A stretch of DNA of 8,775 nt, from positions 1-8,775 of the forward strand of contig JBFZCW010000045.1 of NCBI GenBank assembly GCA_041307765.1. Direction: 5' to 3'. A model generated the notes under the pieces. That model had not been told where the DNA came from. It made no database searches and was given only the letters and a program-made list of their open reading frames with translations. Each line of letters opens with the position of its first letter. Position 1 is the stretch's first letter. The DNA is from DYRB01 sp041307765. GTDB lineage: Bacteria; Pseudomonadota; Gammaproteobacteria; Chromatiales; Chromatiaceae. Below, piece by piece: positions 7,246-8,775 of this stretch. Position numbers and translations under genes: made by a program.

Positions 7246-7689
7246 TCAGCCAAAGAGCCGCTGCCACCAGTGCCGCCGGTTCTTCGGAGCCTGGGCGGCG
7301 GGCAGATCCACAGGGGGGATCTGGCTCATGATCCAGCCCGGTAGGGGGGGATTGGTGCTGTAGCCGCAGGACACGCCGAGATTGTTTGGGTCGTAGATCT
7401 TGATGAAGGTCGGGGCCCGAGGCTCATCGGCGTAGACGATGCCGCAGTAGTCCTCGTCGTGCTCTGCGCGCAACAGCTTGTCGATCTCGGTGACAAAGGT
7501 CTCCACCCCGTTGGCGTCGGCTGGTGTCGTTGGCGGCGGTTCGCCAACGGCGTAGATGTACCAGCCGGCAGCGGCGTGGTCGCGTACCCGCAGCCAGAGG
7601 TCGTCGAGCTGGGGCCACCGTAGGGCGGACGTAAAGCTGCCGCGGAAGGCGCGTAGGAAGGGGTCGATGGGCTCTGGGTTTGTGTGCAT
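7246..7689 (-). CDS. Conserved-looking hypothetical protein, 147 residues
   Basis: I do not recognise the family by name. The protein is soluble with no signal peptide or membrane helix. It opens with PIDPFLRAFRGSFTSALRWPQLDDLWLRVRD. It continues with an alternating hydrophobic core (GWYIYAVGEPPP, then VETFVTEIDKLLRAEHDEDYCGIVYAD) and APTFIKIYDPNNLGVSCGY, and ends with a Pro/Ala linker and a basic aromatic tail, NRRHWWQRLFG. The mix of strands and helices and the sensible codon use argue for a real gene; it feels like a lineage-specific protein of purple sulfur bacteria, which is inference. ATG 7689 has only a weak ribosome site (CCGGA about 12 nt upstream). It lies between rlmB and ridA, separated from each by nearly 180 bp, so it may be transcribed alone. 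A MITE-like element lies directly upstream of its start. Confidence 0.75.
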   Translation of the reverse strand: MHTNPEPIDPFLRAFRGSFTSALRWPQLDDLWLRVRDHAAAGWYIYAVGEPPPTTPADANGVETFVTEIDKLLRAEHDEDYCGIVYADEPRAPTFIKIYDPNNLGVSCGYSTNPPLPGWIMSQIPPVDLPAAQAPKNRRHWWQRLFG

Positions 7690-7730
7690 TGGCCGTTGTC
7701 CGGAGATGGCCGAGCGGCCTGTGGGTCATT

Positions 7731-7827
7731 GGACAGGATTAACAGGGTTCTTCCCAGGTGGGGGAGCGTCGGTCAAGCTTCGCAGCCACTCGCTATTCGT
7801 TCCTGCGAAATCCCGTTAACCCTGTCC
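7731..7827. mobile_element. 97-bp MITE/REP-like element with 19-bp inverted repeats
   Basis: The left end GGACAGGATTAACAGGGTT (7731-7749) and the right end AATCCCGTTAACCCTGTCC (7809-7827) are inverted repeats identical at 16 of 19 positions. All three differences are transitions that leave G-T wobble pairs in one RNA strand. The tetranucleotide CATT lies immediately outside both ends (7727-7730 and 7828-7831), as expected of a 4-bp target-site duplication. The 59-bp interior has no ORF. The GACAGGATTAACAGG motif resembles REP-type repeats found in several proteobacterial genomes. The element occupies the gap between rlmB and the 147-residue gene and could also fold into a long hairpin at the end of the rlmB transcript. 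No transposase is in the window. Confidence 0.6.
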
Positions 7828-7865
7828 CATTGCCTTCCCTGGGTGGCAACGCGTCCCTCTCAGGG

Positions 7866-8618
7866 TTACGCCTTACGCGGCTTCCGCTGGCGCAGGGCTT
7901 CGTACAGACAGATGCCGGTGGCCACCGAGACGTTGAGGCTCTCCACGTGGCCGCGCATGGGCAGCCGGATCAGTCCGTCGCAGCGCTCGCGGGTGAGGCG
8001 GCGCAGGCCCTTGCCCTCGTTGCCCATGACCAGGCCCAGTGGGCCGGTCAGGTCAGTCTCGTAGAGGCTCGCGTCGGCATCGCCCGCCGCCCCGTAGAGC
8101 CAGATCCCGCGGTCCTTGAGGAGGTCCATGGTACGCGCCAGGTTGGTGACCTGCACATAGGGCAAGGTCTCGGCCGCGCCGCTGGCGACCTTGGCCACTA
8201 CGGGCGTGATTCCCACTGCGTTGTCCTTGGGGGCGATCAGGCAGTGCACGCCAGCGCCGTCGGCGCTGCGCAGGCACGCGCCGAGATTGTGCGGGTCCTG
8301 GACACCGTCAAGGATCAGGAGGAAGGGCGGTCCTTCGATGGCATCGAGAATGTCCGCCAGGTGCGATTCCCCGCGCGCGGCTGGGGCCCGGACCCAGGCA
8401 AGGGCCCCCTGGTGGTTGGCCCCCTGCCCGACGCGGTCCAGCTCGTCGCGGGCGACCTGACGCACGGCGATGCCCGCCGCCTTGGCGAGATCCGTCAGCT
8501 CCTGCAGGCGCTGGTCTCGGCGGCTGCGCTCCAGCCATAGCTCTGCGACCCCGTCGGAACCGAACTTGAGGGCCGAGCGGACGCTGTGGATGCCGGCGAC
8601 GGGGGTTCTCTTGTCCAT
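7866..8618 (-). CDS. rlmB: 23S rRNA (guanosine-2251-2'-O)-methyltransferase RlmB
   Basis: A 250-residue SPOUT-class (TrmH family) methyltransferase. It uses S-adenosylmethionine to 2'-O-methylate G2251 in the peptidyl-transferase loop of 23S rRNA. The N-terminal substrate-binding domain (about 1-80) opens with the family-typical GIHSVRSAL and is followed by the knotted catalytic domain. Motif 1 is LDGVQDPHNLGACLRSADGAG (about 103-123), with Asn111 and catalytic Arg117. Motif 2 is LVMGNEGKGLRRL (about 196-208), with Glu201, and motif 3 is LPMRGHVESLNVSVATGICLYE (about 219-240). The length matches E. coli RlmB (243). The start at ATG 8618 fits the family N-terminus although the ribosome site is poor. 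It lies 34 bp after the stop of the unidentified upstream gene and may be co-transcribed with it. Confidence 0.96.
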   Translation of the reverse strand: MDKRTPVAGIHSVRSALKFGSDGVAELWLERSRRDQRLQELTDLAKAAGIAVRQVARDELDRVGQGANHQGALAWVRAPAARGESHLADILDAIEGPPFLLILDGVQDPHNLGACLRSADGAGVHCLIAPKDNAVGITPVVAKVASGAAETLPYVQVTNLARTMDLLKDRGIWLYGAAGDADASLYETDLTGPLGLVMGNEGKGLRRLTRERCDGLIRLPMRGHVESLNVSVATGICLYEALRQRKPRKA

Positions 8619-8652
8619 GCGTTGGGGTGGGTCTGAGTCCGCGGCGCGGACC

Positions 8653-8775
8653 TCAAGCGGGCTCGAGGTCGACCTTGTCGTAGACCTCCGCGACGGCCAG
8701 GGTGCAGCCCACGCTGGTCAGGGCGACGGCATCAGTCTGAGCCGTGTAGTCCCGCAGGGTCCAGGTGTCGTTCGG
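8653..8775 (-). CDS. C-terminal 40 residues of an unidentified protein (cut by window edge)
   Basis: An open frame enters from the right edge and ends at TGA (8653-8655). It encodes a 40-residue tail containing DTWTLRDYTAQTDAVALTS and VGCTLAVAEVYDKVDLEPA. Hydrophobic strands alternate with acidic turns, which looks like genuine protein. I cannot name the family. rnr or purA often precede rlmB in gammaproteobacteria, but the tail matches neither as I know them. The 34-bp spacing to rlmB suggests a shared transcript. Confidence 0.55.
   Translation of the reverse strand, partial: PNDTWTLRDYTAQTDAVALTSVGCTLAVAEVYDKVDLEPA

Overview
The window is about two-thirds G+C, and its chromosomal genes resemble those of a gammaproteobacterium, most likely a purple sulfur bacterium or close relative in the Chromatiales. 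That placement is inferred from remembered resemblance of the proteins (RecG, RlmB, MltB, RidA, YjbQ and two lineage-type hypothetical proteins) and from base composition. No marker such as 16S rRNA is present.

Layout. At the left end are two minus-strand genes: the N-terminal part of an EamA/DMT permease, cut by the window edge, and a complete recG helicase upstream of it. A short minus-strand remnant of a Uma2-family endonuclease gene follows. A gene-poor stretch then leads to a plus-strand block: a secreted protein with an Sm-like barrel and an STI1/DP-type helical tail, a 101-residue protein resembling DUF3846, a 3'-truncated acyl-CoA thioesterase, and an intact yjbQ (UPF0047). yjbQ converges on, and overlaps by 14 bp, a minus-strand mltB-type lytic transglycosylase. 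Upstream of mltB on the same strand are ridA, an unrecognised 147-residue protein, rlmB, and the last 40 codons of an unidentified gene at the right edge.

How the genes relate. The flanks are housekeeping genes: DNA repair (recG), rRNA 2'-O-methylation (rlmB), imine/enamine detoxification (ridA) and peptidoglycan remodelling (mltB). ridA and mltB are 32 bp apart and look co-transcribed. The middle, about 2.6-5.0 kb, has the character of an accessory or decaying interval: two truncated genes, long non-coding gaps rich in hairpins, and small proteins of uncertain function. A 97-bp MITE-like element with 19-bp imperfect terminal inverted repeats and a CATT direct repeat on each side lies between rlmB and the unknown 147-residue gene.

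I found no CRISPR array, tRNA, rRNA, recognisable transposase or defence system. The most interesting items are the MITE-like element, the secreted STI1-type protein, the possible leader/terminator before the DUF3846-like gene, and the truncated thioesterase whose new stop codon overlaps the yjbQ start.
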